The notes beneath the pieces were generated by a model, which saw only the letters and a list, made by a program, of their open reading frames with translations, searched no databases and was not told the DNA's origin. Made by a program: the position numbers and the translations under genes. Shown one piece after another: positions 7,016 to 13,299 of a stretch of 13,378 nt of DNA; within the stretch, counting starts at the first letter, position 1, and each line of letters opens with the position of its first letter. Source of the stretch: an uncultured Clostridia bacterium. Lineage in GTDB: Bacteria; Bacillota; Clostridia; RUG12999. The stretch lies in the NCBI GenBank assembly GCA_949739095.1, contig CATIYX010000319.1:1-13378 (forward strand), in the 5' to 3' direction.

Positions 7016-8215
7016 TTGACCAATCTTTTGGTGCGTATTTTTGTGAAAGAGTATGATAAAACGGGCAAACCTGTTGTGCGTGGGCGATATGGTCTGCTTG
7101 CCGGCTTTGTGGGACTGGTGTGTAATGTACTGCTTTTTTCGTTGAAATTTTTGATTGGACTGGTGTTTGGCAGTATTGCTATCATAGCGGATGCTGTCAA
7201 CAATCTTTCTGATGCAGGCTCTTGTATTGTGACGCTCATTGGATTTAAAATGTCCGGCAAACCAGCGGATGAAGAACACCCTTATGGTCATGCCAGAGTG
7301 GAATATATTGCAGGGCTGGTGGTTTCCTTTTCTATTTTACTGCTGGGAATTCAATTGATTGGGTCGTCTGTGCAGAAAATATTTCATCCGGAAGCAGTGG
7401 ATTTCAGTTGGTTGTCTGTGGCGGTTTTGTGCATGGCGGTTCTGATAAAACTCTGGATGGGGCTGTTTTATAGAAAAGTTGGGAAAACTATTGATTCTAT
7501 GGCGATTTTAGCAAATTCTGCGGATAGCATGAATGATGTCTATGCCACGAGCGCAGTACTTGTTTCGACTTTGATTGGAAAAGTGACTGGCTGGCAGCTA
7601 GACGGATATGCCGGAACGTTGGTTGCTATTTTTATCATCATTTCGGGAATCGGATTGGTGCGGGAGACGCTGAATCCGCTGCTGGGTACTGCGCCGGCAC
7701 AGGAATTGGTGAATAAAATTGAAGATAAACTGCATAGTTATGAAGGCGTACTGGGAACGCATGATTTGATGGTTCATAACTATGGACCACAGCGGTGTTT
7801 TGCGTCTGTACATGTGGAGGTTTGTGCCAAAGAGGATATTTTAAAAAGCCATGATATGATTGATAACATTGAAAAAGATTTTGCGGAAGAATTAGATATT
7901 CATTTGGTGATTCATTTAGACCCTGTTGTCACAGATGACGAAGAGACGAACCATATGCGGGACATAGTGCAGCAGATTTTGCAGGAAATGGATAGCCGGT
8001 TATCTATGCATGATTTCCGGATGGTGAAAGGAAACACACACAGTAATTTGATTTTTGATGTGGCAGTACCGCCGCGCTATCAAATGAGCGATAAAGAATT
8101 GCGGAAAGTGATTGACGAGCGGGTGAAAGCCTGCCGTTCGGATTATTTCACGGTCATCACAGTGGACCGGAGTTATACCTCTACAACCAGTCGGGCGGAC
8201 AGTATAGATAAATAA
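7016..8215 (+). CDS. Cation diffusion facilitator (CDF) family metal transporter
   Basis: The protein is a proton-coupled exporter of divalent metal ions in the cell membrane. The start is TTG at 7016, with GGAGGG at 7002-7007 giving 8-nt spacing; the ATG at 7008 opens only a three-codon frame. The 399 residues include about six membrane helices between 25 and 220. The metal site A residues are N62 and D66 (NNLSD) in TM2 and D170 and D174 (DSMND) in TM5. HPYGHAR (88-94) is the conserved loop. An N/D/D/D site lacks the His of zinc exporters and resembles manganese-type CDFs, so Mn2+ is a reasonable guess. After the first cytoplasmic domain (to about 305) a second beta/alpha domain of about 90 residues follows, so the protein is longer than the common 300-residue form. 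It lies 19 nt after cysS with no terminator between, so it may share the T-box transcript. Confidence 0.9.
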   Translation: MTNLLVRIFVKEYDKTGKPVVRGRYGLLAGFVGLVCNVLLFSLKFLIGLVFGSIAIIADAVNNLSDAGSCIVTLIGFKMSGKPADEEHPYGHARVEYIAGLVVSFSILLLGIQLIGSSVQKIFHPEAVDFSWLSVAVLCMAVLIKLWMGLFYRKVGKTIDSMAILANSADSMNDVYATSAVLVSTLIGKVTGWQLDGYAGTLVAIFIIISGIGLVRETLNPLLGTAPAQELVNKIEDKLHSYEGVLGTHDLMVHNYGPQRCFASVHVEVCAKEDILKSHDMIDNIEKDFAEELDIHLVIHLDPVVTDDEETNHMRDIVQQILQEMDSRLSMHDFRMVKGNTHSNLIFDVAVPPRYQMSDKELRKVIDERVKACRSDYFTVITVDRSYTSTTSRADSIDK

Positions 8216-8230
8216 GTATGGAGCGGGTAG

Positions 8231-8264
8231 AAAGGATGATGCCAAAATGGTATCATCCTTTTAT
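8231..8264 (+). terminator. Intrinsic terminator after the CDF gene
   Basis: AAGGATGATGCC (8232-8243) pairs with GGTATCATCCTT (8249-8260) over 12 bp with one G-T wobble and a 5-nt AAAAT loop, running into a short T-run. It closes the T-box operon. The rest of the interval up to 8385 holds only the next promoter. Confidence 0.88.
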
Positions 8265-8315
8265 CGTATGAAACATATTTTTTGAAGAATTTGTTGTTTT
8301 TCTGTCATAAGTGGG

Positions 8316-8344
8316 TTGACAAACAGAACATGGTAGAGTATCAT
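8316..8344 (+). promoter_or_regulatory. Sigma-A promoter of the sufC-sufB-like operon
   Basis: A perfect -35 TTGACA (8316-8321) and TATCAT (8339-8344) are separated by 17 nt. The predicted start is near 8351. An imperfect palindrome, ACTAATTAAGT (8354-8364), lies over the start region and could be an operator, but I cannot match it to a known binding site. Confidence 0.8.
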
Positions 8345-8385
8345 TAATAATATACTAATTAAGTGTGCAATAGGAGGAGAAGCAC

Positions 8386-9117
8386 ATGTTGAAATTAAAC
8401 AATATATCATTTTGTGCTGATGCAGAAAAAGAGATATTAAAAAATATAAATATGACAGTGGAGAATGGCAGATTTTTAGTCATTACAGGTCCAAATGGCG
8501 GCGGAAAATCCACGTTAGCAAAAGTGATTGCAGGCATTGAAACACCAAGCAGCGGCACCATCCTGCTGGATGGGAAAGACATTACAAATGAGTCGATTAC
8601 TGCAAGAGCAAAAGCAGGAATCAGCTTTGCGTTTCAACAGCCAGTTCGATTCAAAGGAATTACAGTGCGGGATATGATACAGATGGCGGCACAACAGCCG
8701 CTGAGTGACCAACAGATTTCGTCATATCTGTGGTCTGTTGGGTTATGCGCGAAAGAATATCTGGACAGAGAAGTAAACGCGGAGTTGTCGGGTGGAGAAA
8801 TGAAACGTGTGGAAATTGCGGGGGTTATGGCAAAACAGACGAAGCTGGCAATATTTGATGAACCAGAAGCAGGGATTGATTTATGGAGCTTCAAAAATTT
8901 GATTGATATTTTTCAAAACATGCGGGAGCGGATGGATGGTTCTATTATTGTGATTTCTCATCAGGAGAGAATTTTGGAAATTGCAGATGAAATTATGGTG
9001 CTGTCTGGTGGGGAGATTACTGTGCAGGGAAAACGGCAGGAAATTTTGCCGCAGCTATTGAAAGCAGAAGGGGACTGCCAGTTCTGTGCAAAAAAGGAGC
9101 GTGGGTGCTGTGAATAA
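8386..9117 (+). CDS. sufC: SufC-like Fe-S assembly ATPase (SmsC type)
   Basis: SufC-type ATPases power conformational changes of the SufB/SufD scaffold during Fe-S cluster assembly; they are soluble and do not transport. The 243-residue protein has Walker A GPNGGGKS (35-42), Q-loop FQQP (83-86), signature LSGGE (134-138), Walker B LAIFDEPEAGID (154-165) and H-loop H192. FDEPEAGID and LSGGEMKRVEIA are close to SufC wording. The start ATG follows GGAGGAG about 8 nt upstream. The tail CQFCAKKERGCCE (231-243) holds four cysteines, which I do not recall in classical SufC, whose tail is not Cys-rich. The gene overlaps the SufB-like gene by 8 nt. With no sufS, sufU or sufD beside it, the locus fits the two-component SUF-like minimal system of anaerobes. 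Confidence 0.9.
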   Translation: MLKLNNISFCADAEKEILKNINMTVENGRFLVITGPNGGGKSTLAKVIAGIETPSSGTILLDGKDITNESITARAKAGISFAFQQPVRFKGITVRDMIQMAAQQPLSDQQISSYLWSVGLCAKEYLDREVNAELSGGEMKRVEIAGVMAKQTKLAIFDEPEAGIDLWSFKNLIDIFQNMRERMDGSIIVISHQERILEIADEIMVLSGGEITVQGKRQEILPQLLKAEGDCQFCAKKERGCCE

Positions 9118-10027
9118 TATTACGAAGAAACTGCTGGAGACTGTGGCAGATATGTTCGGTGCGCCGAAAGGCGCTTATAACATCAGAGAGGACGGACAGT
9201 GCGCCGGACGGCAATCGACCGAGCATATTGTAATTGAACCAAAAAAGGACAAGCCTGGCATTAATATTATCATTGATTCGGCAGCACAAGGTGAAACTGT
9301 TTATATTCCAGCATGTGTCACGCACAGCGGAGTTGATGATTTGGTATATAATGATTTTTATGTGCATAAAAACGCGGACGTTGTTATTGTTGCAGGCTGC
9401 GGTGTACATACAGATGGGGAAGAAGATGCACAACACAATGGGATTCACCGTTTTTTCATTGAAGAAAACGCCCGTGTGAAATATATGGAAAAACATATTG
9501 GTATTGGAGAAGGGACCGGAAACAGAATTATCAATCCCGAAACCTATATTGAAATGGCGGAAAATTCCTATATGGAAATGGATACTGTGCAGATTGAGGG
9601 GGTTGACAGTACGAAACGCACCTCTGCCGCAGTACTGCAAAGCGGCGCGAGTTTGATGATAAAAGAAAAGATTATGACGCATGGAAGCCAAATTGCGGAA
9701 ACGAACTTTGTTGTGGATTTAAACGGAGAAGATTCCGGGGCGAATTTAATTTCACGTTCAATTGCAAAAGAACAGTCCAGACAGTTATTCCGCTCGCGCA
9801 TTAATGGAAATGCCCATTGCCATGGACATTCGGAGTGCGATGCCATTATCATGGATAAAGGAATTGTCAGTGCGATTCCGGAGCTGACGGCAAACCATGT
9901 GGATGCTTCGCTGATTCATGAAGCGGCAATTGGTAAAATTGCGGGTGAGCAGATTACAAAACTCATGACATTGGGATTGACAGAAGAGGAAGCAGAGGAA
10001 AAAATCATTGAAGGCTTTTTAAAATAG
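9110..10027 (+). CDS. sufB: SufB-like Fe-S scaffold protein (SmsB type)
   Basis: This is the likely scaffold on which Fe-S clusters form together with the preceding ATPase. I choose GTG 9110 as start, giving 305 residues, because AAGGAG (9094-9099) lies 10 nt upstream; earlier in-frame GTGs at 9086 and 9101 lack a usable site. The protein is much shorter than classical SufB (about 470 residues) but keeps the beta-helix core and the C-terminal helices. Key residues are C97 in GCGVH, the cluster HCHGHSECD with C237 and C243, and IHEAAIGK with E271. By motif, C243 and E271 correspond to the functionally important Cys and Glu of E. coli SufB. The cysteine-rich segment and lack of a SufD partner suggest a homodimeric scaffold, as proposed for SMS systems. 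Confidence 0.9.
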   Translation: MNNITKKLLETVADMFGAPKGAYNIREDGQCAGRQSTEHIVIEPKKDKPGINIIIDSAAQGETVYIPACVTHSGVDDLVYNDFYVHKNADVVIVAGCGVHTDGEEDAQHNGIHRFFIEENARVKYMEKHIGIGEGTGNRIINPETYIEMAENSYMEMDTVQIEGVDSTKRTSAAVLQSGASLMIKEKIMTHGSQIAETNFVVDLNGEDSGANLISRSIAKEQSRQLFRSRINGNAHCHGHSECDAIIMDKGIVSAIPELTANHVDASLIHEAAIGKIAGEQITKLMTLGLTEEEAEEKIIEGFLK

Positions 10028-10036
10028 AACATGTGG

Positions 10037-10080
10037 AATTCTCCCAAAATGGTTTTTGGAATCATTTTGGGAGAATTGTT
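10037..10080 (+). terminator. Hairpin terminator after the suf-like operon
   Basis: A perfect 15-bp inverted repeat pairs 10037-10051 with 10063-10077 around an 11-nt loop. The stem ends in AATT and is followed by GTTGT, only a weak U-tract, so it may stabilise the 3' end as much as terminate. Confidence 0.75.
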
Positions 10081-10090
10081 GTAAAACAGA

Positions 10091-10110
10091 ATTTTTAGAA
10101 ATTTTTAGAA
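10091..10110 (+). repeat. Tandem direct repeat, 2 x 10 bp
   Basis: ATTTTTAGAA occurs twice head to tail (10091-10100 and 10101-10110), directly upstream of the -35 at 10116. It could act as an AT-rich upstream promoter element or a paired regulator site; function is unknown. Confidence 0.6.
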
Positions 10111-10115
10111 AATGA

Positions 10116-10144
10116 TTGATTATTCCTGAGACGTCTGGTATAAT
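10116..10144 (+). promoter_or_regulatory. Probable promoter of dacF
   Basis: TTGATT (10116-10121) and TATAAT (10139-10144) are 17 nt apart, with an extended -10 TGG before the hexamer. The -10 forms part of the left arm of a 12-bp inverted repeat. A second extended -10, TGG-TATAAT (10260-10268), lies closer to the gene but has no good -35, so either could serve the downstream gene. Confidence 0.6.
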
Positions 10145-10167
10145 ATACGCTAGAAGCGTATATTATA
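10139..10167. repeat. 12-bp perfect inverted repeat carrying a -10 box
   Basis: TATAATATACGC (10139-10150) and GCGTATATTATA (10156-10167) form a perfect inverted repeat around TAGAA. It places TATAAT on both strands. A transcript starting about 7 nt after the -10 would not contain the left arm, so it acts as DNA (an operator or repeat) rather than as an RNA hairpin, unless an upstream transcript crosses it. Confidence 0.75.
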
Positions 10168-10234
10168 TGGATTTGAAAAGTGTCTCCAGCTCGTCACACA
10201 TAAAACGCGTGGCAACCGGTGGCGATGCGCTTGC

Positions 10235-10268
10235 ATTATACCAAAACGCTCCGCGTTTGTGGTATAAT
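10235..10268. repeat. 15-bp inverted repeat with one bulge, carrying a second -10 box
   Basis: ATTATACCAAAACGC (10235-10249) pairs with 10253-10268, which has one extra G, around the loop TCC. The right arm ends in TGGTATAAT, the same nonamer as at 10136-10144. The rest of the 10028-10344 interval holds no credible gene: the in-frame GTG at 10219 upstream of dacF lacks a ribosome binding site and would hide the signal peptide. Confidence 0.7.
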
Positions 10269-10344
10269 ATATAGTGTTTTGGTTGATGAATCAATGAGAA
10301 ATATAGGAAGCAAAACAGGATTGATAATAGAAAGGCGGAAAAAT

Positions 10345-11490
10345 ATGAAAAAGCGGATTTTCAGTGTCTGTATGATAATGGTAGTGCTGATATGTACAGC
10401 GATGACAGGGTTTGCACAACCGGAGCTTAAAACGCCGTCTGCTATTTTGATGGAAGCGCAGACAGGAAAAGTATTATATGAAAAGCAGCCTGATATGCCG
10501 CTGCCCATGGCGAGCATTACAAAACTGATGACGCTATATATTGCTATGGAAGAAATGGAAAAAGGTACGCTGTCCAAAGAAGATTTGGTGGTAGGCTCCA
10601 AGGCAGCAAAGGAAGTTGGTGGTTCTACTATTTTCTTGGAAATTGGCGAGAAAATGACGGTAGATGATATCATCAAAGGGATTTGCGTAAACAGCGGAAA
10701 TGATGCAGCGGTTGCACTAGCGGAGAAAATTGCTGGCAGTGAAAGTGAATTTGTGGGACAGATGAATGCGAAAGCGCAGGAGCTGGGACTGGAGAACACC
10801 AATTATGTGAATGCAAGCGGTATGGATGTGGATGGACATCATTCTTCCGCGCGTGATATTGCTATTTTGTCCCGTTCTATTTTGCAGCGGTTTCCGCAAC
10901 TTTTAGAATATACTGGAATTTGGTCGGACACACTACGTGGCGGACGCACGATGTTAGTGAATACTAATAAGTTGCTGAAAAGTTATCAATATACAACAGG
11001 TCTAAAAACAGGAACGACGGACAATGCGGGTTATTGTATATCGGCATCGGCCAATAAAGATGGTATGCAGCTTATTGCAGTGATTATGAATGCGCCGGAT
11101 GCAAATACACGTTTTATAGAAGCACAGACATTGCTGGAATATGGATATAATAATTTTGAAGTATATCAGGCACTGAAGACAGGAGAAGAATATGGGGATG
11201 TTCCGGTAGAAAAAGGCGCAAAAGAAACGGAAAAAGCAATTGTTGCAAATGATGTAACAGTGGTGATTCCTAAAACCTATTCAGATAAAATAAAAAAAGA
11301 AGTAAAACTGGAACCGAGTGTGGCGGCGCCTGTAGAAAAAGGAACAAAAATTGGCGAGTTAGTACTGAAAGCGGGAGATGAGGTGGTTGAAACTGTAGAT
11401 TTGACTGCCGCAGAGGGAACGAATAAAATCACTTTTTTCCAAGCAATTGGGAAAGTGCTTAGCGCATGGCTTAGTTTTCATTTTAATTAA
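10345..11490 (+). CDS. dacF: D-alanyl-D-alanine carboxypeptidase (DacF/PBP5 family)
   Basis: This serine-type low-molecular-mass penicillin-binding protein removes the terminal D-Ala from peptidoglycan pentapeptides outside the membrane, limiting cross-linking. The start is ATG 10345, after AGGCGG about 6 nt upstream; it yields 381 residues beginning with a signal peptide (KKR, hydrophobic core 6-20, probable cut after A24 in GFA). Active-site motifs are S57-x-x-K60 (SITK), S117-G-N119 and K221-T-G (KTGTT). A C-terminal PBP5-type beta domain follows at about 275-365, then an amphipathic end (FFQAIGKVLSAWLSF) that likely anchors it to the membrane. The DacF name is by general similarity to Firmicute carboxypeptidases, where family members act in sporulation or vegetative wall turnover; the exact paralog is uncertain. 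Confidence 0.9.
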   Translation: MKKRIFSVCMIMVVLICTAMTGFAQPELKTPSAILMEAQTGKVLYEKQPDMPLPMASITKLMTLYIAMEEMEKGTLSKEDLVVGSKAAKEVGGSTIFLEIGEKMTVDDIIKGICVNSGNDAAVALAEKIAGSESEFVGQMNAKAQELGLENTNYVNASGMDVDGHHSSARDIAILSRSILQRFPQLLEYTGIWSDTLRGGRTMLVNTNKLLKSYQYTTGLKTGTTDNAGYCISASANKDGMQLIAVIMNAPDANTRFIEAQTLLEYGYNNFEVYQALKTGEEYGDVPVEKGAKETEKAIVANDVTVVIPKTYSDKIKKEVKLEPSVAAPVEKGTKIGELVLKAGDEVVETVDLTAAEGTNKITFFQAIGKVLSAWLSFHFN

Positions 11491-11550
11491 AAATGTTAGT
11501 TATTACAAAAGACAGATGTGTCTGACTTTATATATCAAAGAATAATAAAC

Positions 11551-11590
11551 GGCTCCATATGGTTGATTCCATGTGGGGTCTGTTTCTGTT
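11551..11590 (+). terminator. Intrinsic terminator after dacF
   Basis: GGCTCCATATGG (11551-11562) pairs with CCATGTGGGGTC (11569-11580) over 12 bp including wobbles, with loop TTGATT and a U-rich tail TGTTTCTGTT. A downstream GAGCCG (11594-11599) could instead pair with CGGCTC at 11550-11555, but it is made after the U-tract. Confidence 0.75.
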
Positions 11591-11666
11591 ACAGAGCCGG
11601 AACATTAGAAGGATTTGCCGCATAAAATGAGAAAAGGAAACTTCGTAGAAATTGAGGGATGAGAAA

Positions 11667-12671
11667 ATGGAGCAGCAGCTTAAATTTAAAAATATGCAGG
11701 CGATGATTGCAAATACACCTTTATTGGGAATTCGTTACCGCTATAAGGGAACGGAACGGGTGATTTATGCAAAAGCGGAATATTTTAATCTGACTGGAAG
11801 TATTAAGGATAGGGTTGCATATCATATTTTAAAAAAGGCGTATGAAACGGAAATGATTCATTCTGGCGACTGCATTGCCGAAGCAACAAGCGGCAATACC
11901 GGTATTGCTTTTTCGGCATTGGGGAGTTATTTGGGGCATGAAGTGATTATTTATATGCCGGATTGGATGAGCAGGGAACGGATAAGCTTGATGGAGAGCT
12001 ATGGTGCAACAGTACGGTTGGTATCAAAAGAAGAAGGCGGATTTTTAGGTTCTATTGAAATGACAGAAGCACTTGGAAAGAAAGCAGGGGTATTTTTGCC
12101 ACGGCAATTTTCCAATGAATGGAATACGCAGACGCATGATGGTTCAACGGGTCAGGAAATTTTGATACAACTGGAAAAGCAGGGACTGCGTCCGGACGCA
12201 GTTGTTGCTGGCGTTGGAACAGGTGGGACGGTGATGGGACTGGGACAAAGCTTTCGCCGTGTAAATCCGTCATGTAAGGTGTATCCGTTGGAGCCATCTA
12301 ATTCACCAACGCTTTCGACAGGCTATAAAGTTGGACAGCATAGAATTTATGGCATTTCTGATGAATTTATTCCAGACCTTGTAAAATTGGACCAATTAGA
12401 CGAAGTGGTGGCTGTTTCTGATGGTGATGCAATTAATATGGCACGGAAATTATCAAAACAGTTGGGACTGGGGGTTGGCGTGTCCTCAGGTGCAAACTTT
12501 CTTGGTAGTGTCATTGCACAAAATCAGCTAGGGAAAAACGCCGTTGCAGTCACTGTTTTTGCAGATGATAATAAAAAATATTTATCGACAGACTATAGCA
12601 GGGAACAACAGGTGCAGCAGGGAGATTTAGCAACGGAAATTGAGTTGCTTGATGTAGTATCATGGCGTTAA
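11667..12671 (+). CDS. Cysteine synthase family PLP-dependent enzyme
   Basis: This fold-type II PLP enzyme most likely makes cysteine from O-acetylserine and sulfide, using the product of CysE. The start ATG 11667 follows GAGGG (11654-11658) with 8-nt spacing; the in-frame TTG at 11652 overlaps that site. The 334 residues show the PLP lysine K47 in LTGSIKDRV, the substrate loop TSGNTG (74-79), the phosphate-binding GTGGT (184-188), and SSGAN near residue 280. It is slightly longer than classical CysK (about 310), and the GSIKDR and QFSNEWNT segments differ from the usual NPGGSVKDR and QFENPAN forms. It could therefore be a CysM-like, cystathionine beta-synthase-like or other beta-replacement enzyme. 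No T-box precedes it, so its control differs from cysE. No clear promoter was found at 11591-11666. Confidence 0.85.
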   Translation: MEQQLKFKNMQAMIANTPLLGIRYRYKGTERVIYAKAEYFNLTGSIKDRVAYHILKKAYETEMIHSGDCIAEATSGNTGIAFSALGSYLGHEVIIYMPDWMSRERISLMESYGATVRLVSKEEGGFLGSIEMTEALGKKAGVFLPRQFSNEWNTQTHDGSTGQEILIQLEKQGLRPDAVVAGVGTGGTVMGLGQSFRRVNPSCKVYPLEPSNSPTLSTGYKVGQHRIYGISDEFIPDLVKLDQLDEVVAVSDGDAINMARKLSKQLGLGVGVSSGANFLGSVIAQNQLGKNAVAVTVFADDNKKYLSTDYSREQQVQQGDLATEIELLDVVSWR

Positions 12672-12698
12672 AAAACGGAGGCAGTTGCCTCCGTTTTT
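12671..12698. terminator. Bidirectional intrinsic terminator
   Basis: AAAAACGGAGGC (12671-12682) and GCCTCCGTTTTT (12687-12698) form a perfect 12-bp stem with an AGTT loop. The T-run serves the + strand and the A-run serves the convergent - strand genes. It overlaps the stop codon of the preceding gene by one base. Confidence 0.93.
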
Positions 12699-12757
12699 AA
12701 ATATGATATTATAATTAAGCCGATGTCCCAACTCTATAAGAAAAGAGTGTTTTAGCG

Positions 12758-12916
12758 TCAGATTTTTGCATTCGTATTTTGGCAGACGCGTTCTTTCTCG
12801 TATGCAACAAGCACAATATCTTTTCCGCATAGTTTTCCGAAGTAGTTCTCAAATTGTGTTAGTTCTTGCATGACAGATGGTTCGATGTCGGCGAAAGAAA
12901 AGGAAGATAATTGCAT
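12758..12916 (-). CDS. Small protein of unknown function, 52 residues
   Basis: I do not recognise this gene. The start ATG at 12916 is chosen because GGAGG lies 6 nt upstream on the - strand; a longer in-frame version to 12958 would overlap the preceding gene and lacks such a site. The 52-residue product is soluble-looking, with an acidic amphipathic first half (FADIEPSVMQELTQFENYF) and a hydrophobic strand GKDIVLVAYEKE, and two cysteines (C30, C45). There is no signal peptide or membrane helix. It starts 13 nt after the stop of the neighbouring small gene, so the two form an operon ending near the shared terminator at 12671-12698. The good ribosome binding site and spacing support a real gene, but the role is unknown. 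Confidence 0.65.
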   Translation of the reverse strand: MQLSSFSFADIEPSVMQELTQFENYFGKLCGKDIVLVAYEKERVCQNTNAKI

Positions 12917-12929
12917 AAAAAACCTCCAT

Positions 12930-13115
12930 TCATCGCAGCTTTCGGTAGCGCTGCGCAAATTGTTTTAAATCGTGTAGGGAATGGATTTCATTTTCATGTT
13001 CGTTGACTGCTGCTTGAATTTCTTCGGAAAGCGAATCGTAGTAGTCATGAAATTGAAGGTCTGTATAGAGTGCAGCTAATCCAAAATTGCTGCTTTGTGA
13101 AAAATCGTCAAACAT
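12930..13115 (-). CDS. Small protein of unknown function, 61 residues
   Basis: I do not recognise this gene. The ATG at 13115 has AAGGAG 8 nt upstream on the - strand. The 61-residue product is rich in aromatic and charged residues. An N-terminal part reads MFDDFSQSSNFGLAALYTD; a helical part follows with YYDSLSEEIQAAVNEHENEI (about 25-44), and a basic C-terminus ends QRYRKLR. No cysteine, membrane helix or signal peptide is present, and no DNA-binding motif is clear. It is the first of a two-gene unit transcribed away from the tRNA gene. I could not identify a confident promoter in the AT-rich 13116-13240 region. Confidence 0.65.
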   Translation of the reverse strand: MFDDFSQSSNFGLAALYTDLQFHDYYDSLSEEIQAAVNEHENEIHSLHDLKQFAQRYRKLR

Positions 13116-13246
13116 AAATATTTCTCCTTTTTTTGATTTATTGTTTCAAAATAAAGAATGCTTCATGCATTTTTCGGGCATGATATATTTTGATTTATGT
13201 ACTTTTTTTGGATAAAAGGAATGATAAGAAAAAAATGAAAAAAGTA

Positions 13247-13275
13247 TTGACATGGCAATATATATATGATATAAT
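13247..13275 (+). promoter_or_regulatory. Consensus promoter of the tRNA-Ser gene
   Basis: TTGACA (13247-13252) and TATAAT (13270-13275) are both perfect and 17 nt apart, as expected for a strong stable-RNA promoter. The tRNA begins 25 nt after the -10. Between 13116 and 13246 I see only AT-rich non-coding DNA. Confidence 0.9.
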
Positions 13276-13299
13276 TATTAACATGTTGAGATGGGATGT

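Noticed and set aside
10207..10225. T-box-like sequence GTGGCAACCGGTGG upstream of dacF
   Set aside because: It carries an extra base relative to the GTGGNACCGCG core, and no stem I, specifier loop or competing terminator is present.
10219..10344. Upstream GTG start for the carboxypeptidase
   Set aside because: It lacks a ribosome binding site, crosses the inverted repeat, and would bury the signal peptide that starts at 10345.
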